Part shown: one piece after another, positions 1 to 7,623 of the stretch
Numbering within the stretch: position 1 is the stretch's first letter
How the letters are laid out: every line of letters begins with the position of its first letter
Source: Bifidobacteriaceae bacterium
Lineage (GTDB): Bacteria; Actinomycetota; Actinomycetes; Actinomycetales; WQXJ01
Length of the DNA stretch: 64,000 nt
Assembly: GCA_031270825.1 (NCBI GenBank)
Contig: JAISXH010000011.1
Location: 94,724 to 158,723, forward strand
Direction: 5' to 3'
The notes under the pieces: model-generated
Database searches by the model: none
Told to the model about the DNA's origin: nothing
The model's input: the letters and a program-made list of their open reading frames with translations, nothing else
Translations under genes and position numbers: made by a program

Positions 1-1
1 G

Positions 2-73
2 ACCGCCGACACAGGCGACACAGGCGACACGGACGCCGTAAACGTCGATCCCGAATTGGGTCAACCCGCTTAG
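2..73 (+). CDS. 3' end of a gene entering from upstream (possibly recO)
   Basis: Frame 2 is open from the window edge to a TAG at 71-73. It encodes about 23 residues beginning TADTGDTGDTDAV, with the codons for GDT repeated, and ending in ELGQPA. The acidic, low-complexity composition suits a disordered C-terminal tail. In many actinobacteria the gene just upstream of uppS is recO, so this may be its tail; that identity rests on gene order only. Too little is visible to identify a domain. The 210 bp between it and uppS show no clear gene. Confidence 0.35.
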   Translation, partial: TADTGDTGDTDAVNVDPELGQPA

Positions 74-282
74 CGCCTCAGGGCCGACCCCGTTTAGCGC
101 CTAGCGGCGCCGTTGGGGGCAGCCATCGGCCCGGGTCACAGCCGTTCGGGCCTGACAATCCAGACAAGGCGGCCCGACCCAGGTCCGATGCCGCCGGCGA
201 AGACCGCGTGGAACCAACACAATCACCGTCCCCTTGCGTATTTGTCCGTCCAATTAGAGGGCGCGGAGAGTAGGGTCGAACG

Positions 283-1008
283 GTGTCTGTCGCTCCACCA
301 TGTCATTCGTCAGGCGCCAAGCCGCCGCTGATTCCGCCCGGCCAGGTCCCGCAGCACGTCGCCGTGGTGATGGACGGCAACGGTCGCTGGGCCGCCGAGC
401 GCGGCCTGCCCCGCACCGAAGGTCACCGAGCCGGCGAGGAGGCGTTGGTGGAGGTTGTCGCAGGCGCCATCGAAGCTGGTGTGAGCTGGCTCAGCGTCTA
501 CGCGTTCTCTACTGAGAACTGGCGCAGGTCGCCATCTGAAGTGCGTTTCCTAATGGGCTACTCCCGCCGTGTGCTGCGAGCCAAGCGGGACCTGTTCGAC
601 TCCTGGGACGTGCGCGTGCGCTGGTCGGGGGAGCGGCGGCGGTTGTGGCCCTCGGTGATTCGAGAACTTGAGGAGGCCGAGGCGCAGACCAGTCAGAACA
701 CCGGCCTGGTGTTGACCCTGTGCGTCAATTACGGCGGCCGGGCCGAAATCGCGGCGGCGGCCCAGCAGTTGGCCGAGCAGGGCAGCGAGATCACCGAGGA
801 CTCTTTATCCGAGCAAATGTCCACCCCGCCGGTGGACATGTTCTGGCGGACCAGCGGCGAGGCCCGCCTGTCGAACTTCCTGCTCTGGCAGAGCGCTTAC
901 GCGGAACTGGTGTTCACCGACAAACTCTGGCCGGACGTGGACCGGCGCGACCTGTGGGACGGCATCGTGCGATATGGGCGACGCGAGCGGCGCTATGGCG
1001 CGGCCTGA
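283..1008 (+). CDS. uppS: Isoprenyl transferase (undecaprenyl diphosphate synthase family)
   Basis: Cis-prenyltransferase that condenses isopentenyl diphosphate onto an allylic primer to make the polyprenyl diphosphate carrier for cell-wall synthesis; cytosolic or membrane-peripheral. The 241 residues have the family's normal length. The signature MDGNGRW is at residues 30-36, with the metal- and diphosphate-binding Asp31. FSTENW is at 75-80 and RTSGEARLSNF at 189-199, the C-terminal substrate loop. The GTG start at 283 leaves the usual short variable N-terminus before PQHVAVVMDG. The 3' end overlaps the convergent zur gene by 16 bp. The upstream neighbour appears to be a separate gene ending at 73. 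Assignment to C55 rather than a shorter or longer product cannot be made from sequence. Confidence 0.95.
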   Translation: MSVAPPCHSSGAKPPLIPPGQVPQHVAVVMDGNGRWAAERGLPRTEGHRAGEEALVEVVAGAIEAGVSWLSVYAFSTENWRRSPSEVRFLMGYSRRVLRAKRDLFDSWDVRVRWSGERRRLWPSVIRELEEAEAQTSQNTGLVLTLCVNYGGRAEIAAAAQQLAEQGSEITEDSLSEQMSTPPVDMFWRTSGEARLSNFLLWQSAYAELVFTDKLWPDVDRRDLWDGIVRYGRRERRYGAA

Positions 1009-1412
1009 GCGTCGGCGCACTGACGGCAGATGCCGCTGATCTCGAGCGAGTGGCGCACTTCTGAATAGCCGGCCTGAGTGGCGACGCGGTCGGCCCAGAC
1101 CTCGAAATCGGGGCCGGTGACAGCGGCCGAGCGGCCGCAGGAACGGCAAATGACGTGGTGGTGATGGCCGTCCTGGGCGCAGACGCGGTAGAGCGCCTCG
1201 GCCCCTTCGACGCGAACCTGGTCCACCAGGGCGTCCTCGGCCAGGATCTGGAGGTTACGGTACACAGTGGCCAGGCCGATGGCATGGCCGGCGGCGCGCA
1301 ACTCCATGTGCAGGGACTGGGCCGAGCGAAAAGCTTGAGCCTGTCGCAGCCCATCCAAGACCATCTCACGAGCCTTGGACGCGCGCCTGGCGGCGGTCTT
1401 GCCGGTGGTCAT
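993..1412 (-). CDS. zur: Fur-family zinc uptake regulator (Zur/FurB)
   Basis: Zinc-responsive repressor of the ferric uptake regulator family, 139 residues. The N-terminal winged helix carries the recognition-helix motif ATVYRNLQ (about 48-55). The C-terminal metal domain has a His cluster HHHH at 83-86 and two CxxC pairs, CRSC at 89-92 and CRQC at 129-132, typical of the structural zinc site. It is the last gene of a znuA-znuC-znuB-zur operon: its ATG overlaps the znuB stop by 4 bp (ATGA). The operon arrangement, and a Zur-type box at the znuA promoter, make zinc rather than iron the likely ligand. It would autoregulate through that promoter. Confidence 0.93.
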   Translation of the reverse strand: MTTGKTAARRASKAREMVLDGLRQAQAFRSAQSLHMELRAAGHAIGLATVYRNLQILAEDALVDQVRVEGAEALYRVCAQDGHHHHVICRSCGRSAAVTGPDFEVWADRVATQAGYSEVRHSLEISGICRQCADAQAAP

Positions 1413-2278
1413 GTTCGGGCGCTCCTAACTCTAACCAGAACGGGTCGGCTGATCGCCGCCGCGGCGTAAACCAAGATGGCCAACACCACGATTGTGGCGC
1501 CCGGCGGGAGATCGTACCAATACGCGGCCACCAACCCGGCCGCGCCGGTGCCGGCGCCGATCAGCGCGGCCCAGGCCATGGTGCGTCCGAACGAGCGCGT
1601 CCATAGCTGTGTGATCGCGACTGGCACAATCATCAGCGCGCTGACCAGGAGCAGGCCGACCACACGCATGGCGACAGTGACCGTCAGTGCGGCCAGAGCG
1701 GCCGTGACTATGTTCCACCAGGCGGTCGGCAGGCCGCAGGCTTTGGCGAAATCCTCGTCGGCGGCGACGGCGAAAAGCGCCCAGCGGGCGGTCAAACCGA
1801 CCGCCAGGATGATGGCGGCCAACGCCACGGCGGTGGCGACATCGCCGCGCGACAAGGTGGACAGCGAGCCGAACAGGTAGGAGACCAGGGTCGCGGAAGT
1901 GCCGCCGGCGACCTTGATCAGGGCCGCGCCGCCGGCGATGCCGCCGTAGAACATCAGGGCCAGAGCCAGATCGCCGGAGGTCCGTCCGGAGGTCCTGACC
2001 ACCTCGATGATCACGGCCCCCGCCACCGCCGCGACCACGGCGCCGGGCACGGCCAGCGCTCCGGGAGCGAGTCCCAGACCGGCGCCGATCAGCCAGCCCA
2101 GCGCCACTCCGGTCAGCGCGACATGCCCGATCCCGTCGCCGAGCAATGCCAGGCGGCGTTGTACCAGGTAGGTGCCGACGACCGGCGCCGCGCCGCCCAC
2201 CAGGATGGCCACTAACAAGGCGCGTTGGATCAGCGGGTCGGCCAGCATGTCGGCCCAGTAATCCAGATATTGGCTCAC
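1409..2278 (-). CDS. znuB: Zinc/manganese ABC transporter permease
   Basis: Membrane subunit of an ABC-3 family metal importer, 289 residues, with about eight hydrophobic segments and the conserved GDGIGHVALTGVALG stretch near residues 47-61 that is typical of ZnuB/MntB-type permeases. It would form the zinc channel with ZnuC and ZnuA. It overlaps znuC upstream and zur downstream by 4 bp each, so translation is probably coupled. Zinc specificity is inferred from the linked zur gene. Confidence 0.93.
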   Translation of the reverse strand: MSQYLDYWADMLADPLIQRALLVAILVGGAAPVVGTYLVQRRLALLGDGIGHVALTGVALGWLIGAGLGLAPGALAVPGAVVAAVAGAVIIEVVRTSGRTSGDLALALMFYGGIAGGAALIKVAGGTSATLVSYLFGSLSTLSRGDVATAVALAAIILAVGLTARWALFAVAADEDFAKACGLPTAWWNIVTAALAALTVTVAMRVVGLLLVSALMIVPVAITQLWTRSFGRTMAWAALIGAGTGAAGLVAAYWYDLPPGATIVVLAILVYAAAAISRPVLVRVRSART

Positions 2279-3021
2279 GGGCGGACCTCGAGTTCGGGCG
2301 TCCGCGACCGGCGCGGCCGGGGATCCTCGTGATGGTGGTGGTGGTCGGTGGGAAGCACCTCGGCCAGGGGTCCGTCGGCCACGATTCGGCCATGCGAGAG
2401 CACGATGCCGCGCCGCAGGTAACGCTCAAACGGTCCCAGATCGTGGAGGACCACCAGGCAGGTCATTTGACCGCGCCGCTCAAGGGCTTGCACCAGCCGT
2501 TCGGCCGAGGCCGCGTCCACACCGGCCAAAGGCTCGTCCATGATCAGCAGTTCCGGATCGCGGACCAGCGCGCGGGCGAGCAGAACGCGGTGGCGCTGGC
2601 CGCCCGAGAGTTGGGCGACGGCCTGGCGGGCGATGTCCTCGAGTCCGACCGCCGCCAAGGCGGCCAGGGCGCGGGTCTTGGATCCCTTTGGCGGCCATGG
2701 CCGCCGTCCGGTCAGCAGACCCGCCCGGACCACCTCCAGCGCGGAAGTGGGCACGCCGGCCCCCACAGCCGAGGTTTGGGGGACATAGGCCAGTTTGGCC
2801 CAGGGGAGTTGTCGGCCGGGAGTTTGCCCGAACAACTCGACCTCTCCTTTGGCCAGCGGAACCAGGCCTAGCAGCGCCTTGATCAGAGTCGACTTGCCCG
2901 ATCCGTTCGCTCCCAGGATGCCTACCCGTTGGCCCGGCCGGATGGTTAGATCGATGTCCTCGAGGATGCGGTTGCCAGCCAGGTTGACATCGACGTGGGC
3001 GGCCGTGGCCAGCGCGCTCAA
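2275..3021 (-). CDS. znuC: Zinc ABC transporter ATP-binding protein
   Basis: Cytoplasmic ATPase of the metal importer, 248 residues. Walker A is GANGSGKST (about 37-45), the Q-loop lies in VPQTSAVG, the signature is LSGGQRHR, Walker B is LLIMDEP and the H-loop is VLHDLG. A histidine-rich tail (HHHHH followed by acidic residues) near the C-terminus could bind or sense zinc; such tails are common in ZnuC-type proteins. Its stop overlaps the znuB start and its start overlaps the znuA stop, so the three subunits form one tightly coupled operon under the znuA promoter. Confidence 0.94.
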   Translation of the reverse strand: MSALATAAHVDVNLAGNRILEDIDLTIRPGQRVGILGANGSGKSTLIKALLGLVPLAKGEVELFGQTPGRQLPWAKLAYVPQTSAVGAGVPTSALEVVRAGLLTGRRPWPPKGSKTRALAALAAVGLEDIARQAVAQLSGGQRHRVLLARALVRDPELLIMDEPLAGVDAASAERLVQALERRGQMTCLVVLHDLGPFERYLRRGIVLSHGRIVADGPLAEVLPTDHHHHHEDPRPRRSRTPELEVRP

Positions 3022-4010
3022 GGCGATTCCAGGCCGGATTGGAGTGCCGTCAGATTGGATCGCATGGTTTGAAGATAGTCGCCCGCGTTGTCGTTCTCGA
3101 TCGGGTTGAGCACGGCAGTGGCCAGACCGAGGCGGTCGGCCAAGACCTCGGCGGTCTTCGGCGAGGCCTGATCCTCGAAATAGATGGTCTTGACTTTGAG
3201 GCCGGTGAGTTGCTGAGCGACTTCGGCGATGCGGGCTGGGCTGGGTTCGACCTCCGGGTCGACGCCGACTATCGACATGGCGTCGAGGCCGTAGCGGGCG
3301 GATAGGTAGTTGAAGGCGGCATGGGTTGTGACCAGGATCGAGCCTTTGAAATCGGACAGGCCGGCGGACAACTCTTGGTCTAGGTCTTTGAGCGCCGCCG
3401 CGGTGGCGTTGGCCCGTTCGACGTAGCCCGGCCCCCCGGCCGGATCGGCTTGGGCCAAAGCTTCAGCCACGGGCGTCGCCAATTCGGCCATCAAGGTCGG
3501 GTCGAGCCAGAAATGCGGGTCGTCCCCTTCGACTGGGACCACGTCGGCCGCGTCCAGGACGGCTTTGGGCGGATTGGCCTCGACAGCCTGGTCGACCGCG
3601 GCTTGAAACCCGCCCAGGGTGACCAGCAGGTCCGCCTCGCCGAGGGCCGAGACTTGGGATAGCTCAAGCTCTGAATCGTGGGGTTCGGCGCCCTTCGGGG
3701 TCAGGCTGGAGACCGTGATCTGGCTGCCGGCGATCTCCTGGGTCAACCATTGCAGGGGATAGAAGGACGCCATCACCTTCGGCCCGGTTCCGTTGCCGTT
3801 GCCATCTGCGCCGTCGGTTCGGTCGGAGGGGTCCGACCCGGCCGGCGCGCCGCAGGCGGAGACGAGGGTCACAGCAGCCAGCGCGGCGATCGAGGAGGCG
3901 ATGGAACGCCATGGTCTGCGGTGGTTCTTGCGGGCGGGTCTGGCCCCTGGGCGGAGAGGTTTGGCTAGGTCATGGCTGAGCGCGCGTGAGCGACGGTGGG
4001 TTGTAGACAC
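3018..4010 (-). CDS. znuA: Zinc ABC transporter substrate-binding lipoprotein
   Basis: Cluster A-1 metal-binding protein that captures zinc outside the membrane for ZnuB. A signal segment ends in the lipobox LVSAC, and an acidic, glycine-rich linker follows. Metal ligand histidines are seen in GAEPHDSELE, DDPHFWLDP and TTHAAFNYL, as in ZnuA/AdcA. The reading frame opens further upstream at a TTG (4046), but a consensus promoter (TTGACG at 4046-4041, 17 bp, GATAAT at 4023-4018) lies inside that extension. Transcription would start at about 4010, exactly at a GTG. I therefore choose GTG 4010 as a leaderless start (330 residues). The n-region before the hydrophobic core is then still long (about 35 residues), with no better start codon downstream. 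Confidence 0.88.
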   Translation of the reverse strand: MSTTHRRSRALSHDLAKPLRPGARPARKNHRRPWRSIASSIAALAAVTLVSACGAPAGSDPSDRTDGADGNGNGTGPKVMASFYPLQWLTQEIAGSQITVSSLTPKGAEPHDSELELSQVSALGEADLLVTLGGFQAAVDQAVEANPPKAVLDAADVVPVEGDDPHFWLDPTLMAELATPVAEALAQADPAGGPGYVERANATAAALKDLDQELSAGLSDFKGSILVTTHAAFNYLSARYGLDAMSIVGVDPEVEPSPARIAEVAQQLTGLKVKTIYFEDQASPKTAEVLADRLGLATAVLNPIENDNAGDYLQTMRSNLTALQSGLESP

Positions 4011-4033
4011 GCGAACGATTATCATTTCGCAAC
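4011..4033. promoter_or_regulatory. Candidate Zur operator over the znuA -10
   Basis: An AT-rich imperfect palindrome with arms GCGAA and TTCGC flanks the core ATGATAATC. It resembles the A/T-rich cores of actinobacterial Zur boxes and covers the -10 element of znuA, so bound Zur would block RNA polymerase. No second copy was noticed near other genes of the window. Confidence 0.6.
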
Positions 4034-4046
4034 AATCCGCCGTCAA
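4018..4046 (-). promoter_or_regulatory. znuA promoter (-35/-10), leaderless
   Basis: On the minus strand, TTGACG (4046-4041), a 17-bp spacer and GATAAT (4023-4018) match the principal sigma-factor consensus in hexamer and spacing. Only 7 nt separate the -10 from the GTG at 4010, which predicts a leaderless mRNA. The spacing and hexamers are seen directly; use of the promoter is inference. Confidence 0.7.
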
Positions 4047-4148
4047 GTCGAACCTGCTCTGATCTCACCGTTCAAGGCCTGTTGGCGGTCGTGGTCGGGG
4101 CTAGATCGGGCGACCGAACCCGGGGCGCCTGGCGGGAGCGCGCCTAGA

Positions 4149-4286
4149 AGCGTGGTGAACAACCACGCTCCGACCGTGTTGACGCAGGGCAGCGGAACGC
4201 TGACCAGCGGAACGCTGACCAGCGGAAACGCGGAAGGCAAAGGCTGCTTCGCCCTAGGAAACCGGTTTGTTCCGGTTTCCTAGGGG
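4149..4286 (-). repeat. Dispersed two-hairpin intergenic element, copy 1
   Basis: Read on the minus strand, the element starts with a perfect 14-bp hairpin (4285-4272 pairing with 4265-4252, loop of 6). Next comes GTTTCCGCTGGTCAGCG with a tandem duplication of the 15-mer AGCGGAACGCTGACC (plus-strand sense), then a conserved stretch containing TGCGTCAACACGGTC. It ends in an 8-bp hairpin AGCGTGGT/ACCACGCT (4149-4156 with 4162-4169). A closely similar copy in opposite orientation is at 36,076-36,203. The lacI stop codon (4282-4280) lies inside the first hairpin. The hairpin lacks a following T-tract, so a role as terminator or processing site is only inferred. Confidence 0.75.
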
Positions 4287-5326
4287 TCAGCGGCGGGCGC
4301 GGCGGTTGTCGCCCGAATGATCAGTTCGGTGGGCACTGTGACCCGCTTGGACCCCAGGCTGGTTCCGGAGCGGATCTGCTCCACCAGCAGCTCCACCAGA
4401 GCCTGGCCGATCGCGCCGTAGTCTTGGGCGACGGTGGTCAGCGGGGGAGAGGCGAACTCGCCCAGGGCGATGCCGTCAAAGCCAACAACCGAGACATCGG
4501 CGGGAACGGGCCGACCGGCCTCGTGCAGGGCGCGAATCAACCCGAAGGCCATCTCGTCGTTGGCGCAGTAAACGGCTGTCACCGCCGGATCAGCGGCTAT
4601 CTGCTGACCCGCCAAGTAGCCGGATCGAGCGGTCCAGTCTCCTGGCCAGGGCGGCGGCGCGACAATCCCGGCTTCCTCGAGAGCGCGCTGCCAGGCCGCC
4701 TGCCTCAGACTGGCCGGATCGGACTTGGCGGGTCCAGCGATGTGGTGAACGGTGCGGTGGCCCAGCGACAGGAGATGTCTGACGGCGTCGAGGGAGCCTT
4801 GGACTTGGTCGGTCACCACCGTGGGGCAGTAGCCGGCCAGCTTGGAGTCGGAGACTGCGACTGGCAATCCAACCGGCAGCGCCAACGTCTCAGGCGTTTC
4901 AGCTTCGGTACGCAGAATCACCAACCCGTCGACGGCTTGATTGGACAGGCGCGCGGCCGCGTTGCGCCATCCGGCCAAGAACGGATCTGAGACGTTGATC
5001 AACGTCACGGAATATCCCTCCGCCTCCGCCGCGTTGAGCACAGCTTGGGTGGTCAACGCGGGGCCGGTGCGCTCAAAGCGATGGGCCAATAGGCCGATCG
5101 CGCCGAAGGCGCCGTTGCGCAGCGCGCGGGCGGCCTGGTTGGGCGCGTAACCAAGCTGGCGCATCGCTCCCAGGACACGCGAGCGGGTGTCTGGGCGCAC
5201 CTGTTCAGACCCGTTGGCGACTCGTGAAACCGTCTGCGCGGAGACACCTGCCAGCCGCGCCACATCCTCGATGGAAGGGCCAGTCTTGCGTCGACCGCGG
5301 GCGGGGGTCGCTGCCATGGGGGACAT
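4280..5326 (-). CDS. LacI-family transcriptional repressor of the beta-glucoside operon
   Basis: LacI/GalR regulator. The N-terminal HTH reads SIEDVARLAGVSAQTVSR, followed by the hinge-type segment GYAPNQAARALRNG, then a periplasmic-binding-protein-like effector domain (for example VVGFDGIALGEFASPPLTTV). The ATG at 5326, preceded by GAGGTAAT, gives 348 residues; ATG 5317 is an alternative. It lies 50 bp behind the GH1 gene in the same orientation as the ABC genes, like CebR with the cellobiose system of Streptomyces. It probably represses this operon until a beta-glucoside binds. No clear copy of the CebR inverted repeat was found upstream, so its operator remains unassigned. The stop codon is inside the hairpin of the repeat element. 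Confidence 0.9.
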   Translation of the reverse strand: MSPMAATPARGRRKTGPSIEDVARLAGVSAQTVSRVANGSEQVRPDTRSRVLGAMRQLGYAPNQAARALRNGAFGAIGLLAHRFERTGPALTTQAVLNAAEAEGYSVTLINVSDPFLAGWRNAAARLSNQAVDGLVILRTEAETPETLALPVGLPVAVSDSKLAGYCPTVVTDQVQGSLDAVRHLLSLGHRTVHHIAGPAKSDPASLRQAAWQRALEEAGIVAPPPWPGDWTARSGYLAGQQIAADPAVTAVYCANDEMAFGLIRALHEAGRPVPADVSVVGFDGIALGEFASPPLTTVAQDYGAIGQALVELLVEQIRSGTSLGSKRVTVPTELIIRATTAAPAADP

Positions 5327-5376
5327 ATTACCTCGGTTCCGCTCCACGCTGAGCAAGGCTCAAGGTGCTCTTGAAC

Positions 5377-6783
5377 TCAATCGGCTAAACCGTTGCGAGC
5401 CACGACATCTCGAAACCAGCGGTAGGAATCCTTGGGAATGCGCCGCTGGGTCTCATAATCCAAGTAGATCAGGCCGAACCGAGCCGACTCGCCTAGGGCC
5501 CACTCGAAATTATCGGTCGAGGTCCACACGAAATAGCCGCGCAAGTCGACGCCCGCGTCGATCGCCGCCCTAGCCGCTCTCAGGTGGGCATCCAGATAGG
5601 CGATTCGATCTGAATCATGCACCGCACCGTCGCCATCGACTCGGTCGTTCCAGGCCGACCCGCTCTCGGTGATCCAAATCGGCGGCATGCGGTACGTCTC
5701 GGCCAACCAGGTCAACACCCCTGTCAGTCCGCCCGGGTCGATCGGCCAATCGAGCGCGGTTGTGGGCAGACCCGGGTCGACCACAACTGAGTCTGCGGAG
5801 CCGACGCGGATCGTGCCAGGACTAAAACGGTCAGAGCGGGGATCACCGGCTGTGATCCAATTGCGGTGGTAGTAGTTCAACCCGAACATGTCAAGAGGCT
5901 GGCGGATCACTTCGAGATCGCCCTCAAAGACATGACCGAAGTCTGTCAACGGCGCGAGGTCGGATATCACGTCGCTGGGGTACTGGCCTTTTAGGACCGG
6001 ATCAAGGAAGAGCCGATTGGTGATGCCGTCAACCCGTCTGGCGGCGTCGCGATCGGCTTCGTCGGGTCCCGCACAGACAATGGGCTCTAGGTTGATGGTG
6101 ATGCCGAATTGGTGCCCATCCCTTTGCTCGTGGCGCCAGCGTTCGAGGGCCAGGCCATGGCCAAGCAGCAGATGATGGGCGGCCCGGATGGCTTCGAGTG
6201 GATCGCGGTGGCCCGGCGCGTGCTCTCCTTGGGCATAGGAGAGAAGAGACGAACAGATCGGCTCGTTTAGCGTGGTCCAATGGTCGACCTGGCCGGAAAG
6301 GGCCTTGAAGGCGATTTCGGCATAGTCGGCGAGGCGATAGGCCACCTCCCGGGACGGCCAACCGCCCTGGTCCTGCAACCTCTGGGGCAGATCCCAATGG
6401 TAAAGCGTCACCCAGGGCGTGATTCCCCTGACTAGCAGCGCCTCGACTAGGCGTTTGTAGAAGTCCAAGCCCTCTTGGTTCGCCTTGCCCACACCGTCCG
6501 GCTGGATCCTGGGCCAAGCCAGGGAAAAGCGATAGTACGGCGCTCCCAGGCCTGCCAGGAGGTCGACGTCCTCCAGGTATCGGTGGTAATGGTCGCAAGC
6601 GCGATCACCGTTGCTGCCGTCCCGGATCTTGGCGGCCGTGTGGCTGAAGGTGTCCCAGATGGAGGACTTGCGGCCACCGGCGGTGACCGCTCCTTCGATT
6701 TGGTAACTCGCCGTGGCGGTACCCCATCCGAAACCCTCCGGGAACGCCACGCTCCCTTTCGGCTGGGCGGATTCTTTGTTCAT
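5377..6783 (-). CDS. GH1 beta-glucosidase
   Basis: Glycoside hydrolase family 1 enzyme of 468 residues, the usual length. It retains FGWGTATASYQIEGA near the N-terminus, YRFSLAWPRI, the acid/base glutamate in TLNEP (about residues 169-173) and the nucleophile glutamate in ITESGSAW; most relatives have ITENG, so the residue after Glu is Ser here. Retaining hydrolysis of beta-glucosides or cellobiose is expected. No signal peptide is present, so it acts in the cytosol on sugar brought in by the ABC genes just upstream. GGAGACACCGAAGA precedes the ATG. It lies 48 bp after the second permease and before the LacI gene. Substrate specificity (cellobiose versus other beta-glycosides) is not determined. 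Confidence 0.93.
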   Translation of the reverse strand: MNKESAQPKGSVAFPEGFGWGTATASYQIEGAVTAGGRKSSIWDTFSHTAAKIRDGSNGDRACDHYHRYLEDVDLLAGLGAPYYRFSLAWPRIQPDGVGKANQEGLDFYKRLVEALLVRGITPWVTLYHWDLPQRLQDQGGWPSREVAYRLADYAEIAFKALSGQVDHWTTLNEPICSSLLSYAQGEHAPGHRDPLEAIRAAHHLLLGHGLALERWRHEQRDGHQFGITINLEPIVCAGPDEADRDAARRVDGITNRLFLDPVLKGQYPSDVISDLAPLTDFGHVFEGDLEVIRQPLDMFGLNYYHRNWITAGDPRSDRFSPGTIRVGSADSVVVDPGLPTTALDWPIDPGGLTGVLTWLAETYRMPPIWITESGSAWNDRVDGDGAVHDSDRIAYLDAHLRAARAAIDAGVDLRGYFVWTSTDNFEWALGESARFGLIYLDYETQRRIPKDSYRWFRDVVARNGLAD

Positions 6784-6831
6784 TCTTCGGTGTCTCCTAG
6801 TTCGGTTGTCTGAACGGCACTGAGTGCGCCG

Positions 6832-7623
6832 TTATTTGAGTGCCCCTGCTGTCATTCCCCGTTCGAAGTGCTTCTGCAGGCCAACATAAGCGGCAACTTC
6901 TGGTATGGCCGCCAAGACCGCGCAGGCCAATATCTTGGTTTGGTCGTCGTTGTACATCGACTTGAACGAATTCGGCAATTGGGTGACGACCATTAGGCCT
7001 TCTTCCTGGCCGAGAAGGACAAGCGGAAGCAAGTAAGCGTTCCAGCAATTGATGAGGACCAAGACGATGATGGCGACCGCCATCGGCTTGGTCAGCGGCA
7101 AAATGATACTCCAAAACTGCCGGATAGTGCCGGCGCCATCGATTCGCGCCGCCTCGAGGATGGAGTCCGGAATACCATCGATATAGTTGCGCGTCAACAG
7201 GACCGTGAACGGAATCTGCAAGGCCGCAAGCGGAATGATAACCGCCCACACCGTTCCGGCGGCACCGGTTTTCGCGGCCATCGAGACCAGGGGGATCAGG
7301 AGCACGACTTCAGGCATCGTCAAGGCGCCCATCAGCGCCCAGAAGTAGATCTCCTTGTGCCGTATCCGAAGCTTTGAGAACCCGTAGGATGCCATCATTG
7401 TGAGCACATACACAATACATATGGTGGCGACCGCGATCATCGCGGAATTCCTGAAGTATGTGACGAACCCGGGAAGCGCTATGACAGCCCTATAGTTGGC
7501 CCACCCAGCGCCTTGCAGAGATCCGCGGGCCATGGTGTACATGGGGAGGAGGAAGGGAATGACAAGGACTGCGGTGATAACGGTCATGCCGAGTCGGTGA
7601 AGTCGGCCGCGAATCTCAAACAC
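6832..7623 (-). CDS. Carbohydrate ABC transporter permease (MalG type)
   Basis: Inner-membrane permease of the CUT1 sugar importer family, 263 residues with six hydrophobic segments. The EAA loop EAARIDGAGTIRQFWSIILP (about 158-177) contacts an ATPase. Its start overlaps the end of the preceding permease by 8 bp. No ATP-binding subunit is encoded in this operon; actinobacterial CUT1 systems commonly share a distant MsiK-type ATPase, which is probably the case here. Confidence 0.92.
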   Translation of the reverse strand: MFEIRGRLHRLGMTVITAVLVIPFLLPMYTMARGSLQGAGWANYRAVIALPGFVTYFRNSAMIAVATICIVYVLTMMASYGFSKLRIRHKEIYFWALMGALTMPEVVLLIPLVSMAAKTGAAGTVWAVIIPLAALQIPFTVLLTRNYIDGIPDSILEAARIDGAGTIRQFWSIILPLTKPMAVAIIVLVLINCWNAYLLPLVLLGQEEGLMVVTQLPNSFKSMYNDDQTKILACAVLAAIPEVAAYVGLQKHFERGMTAGALK

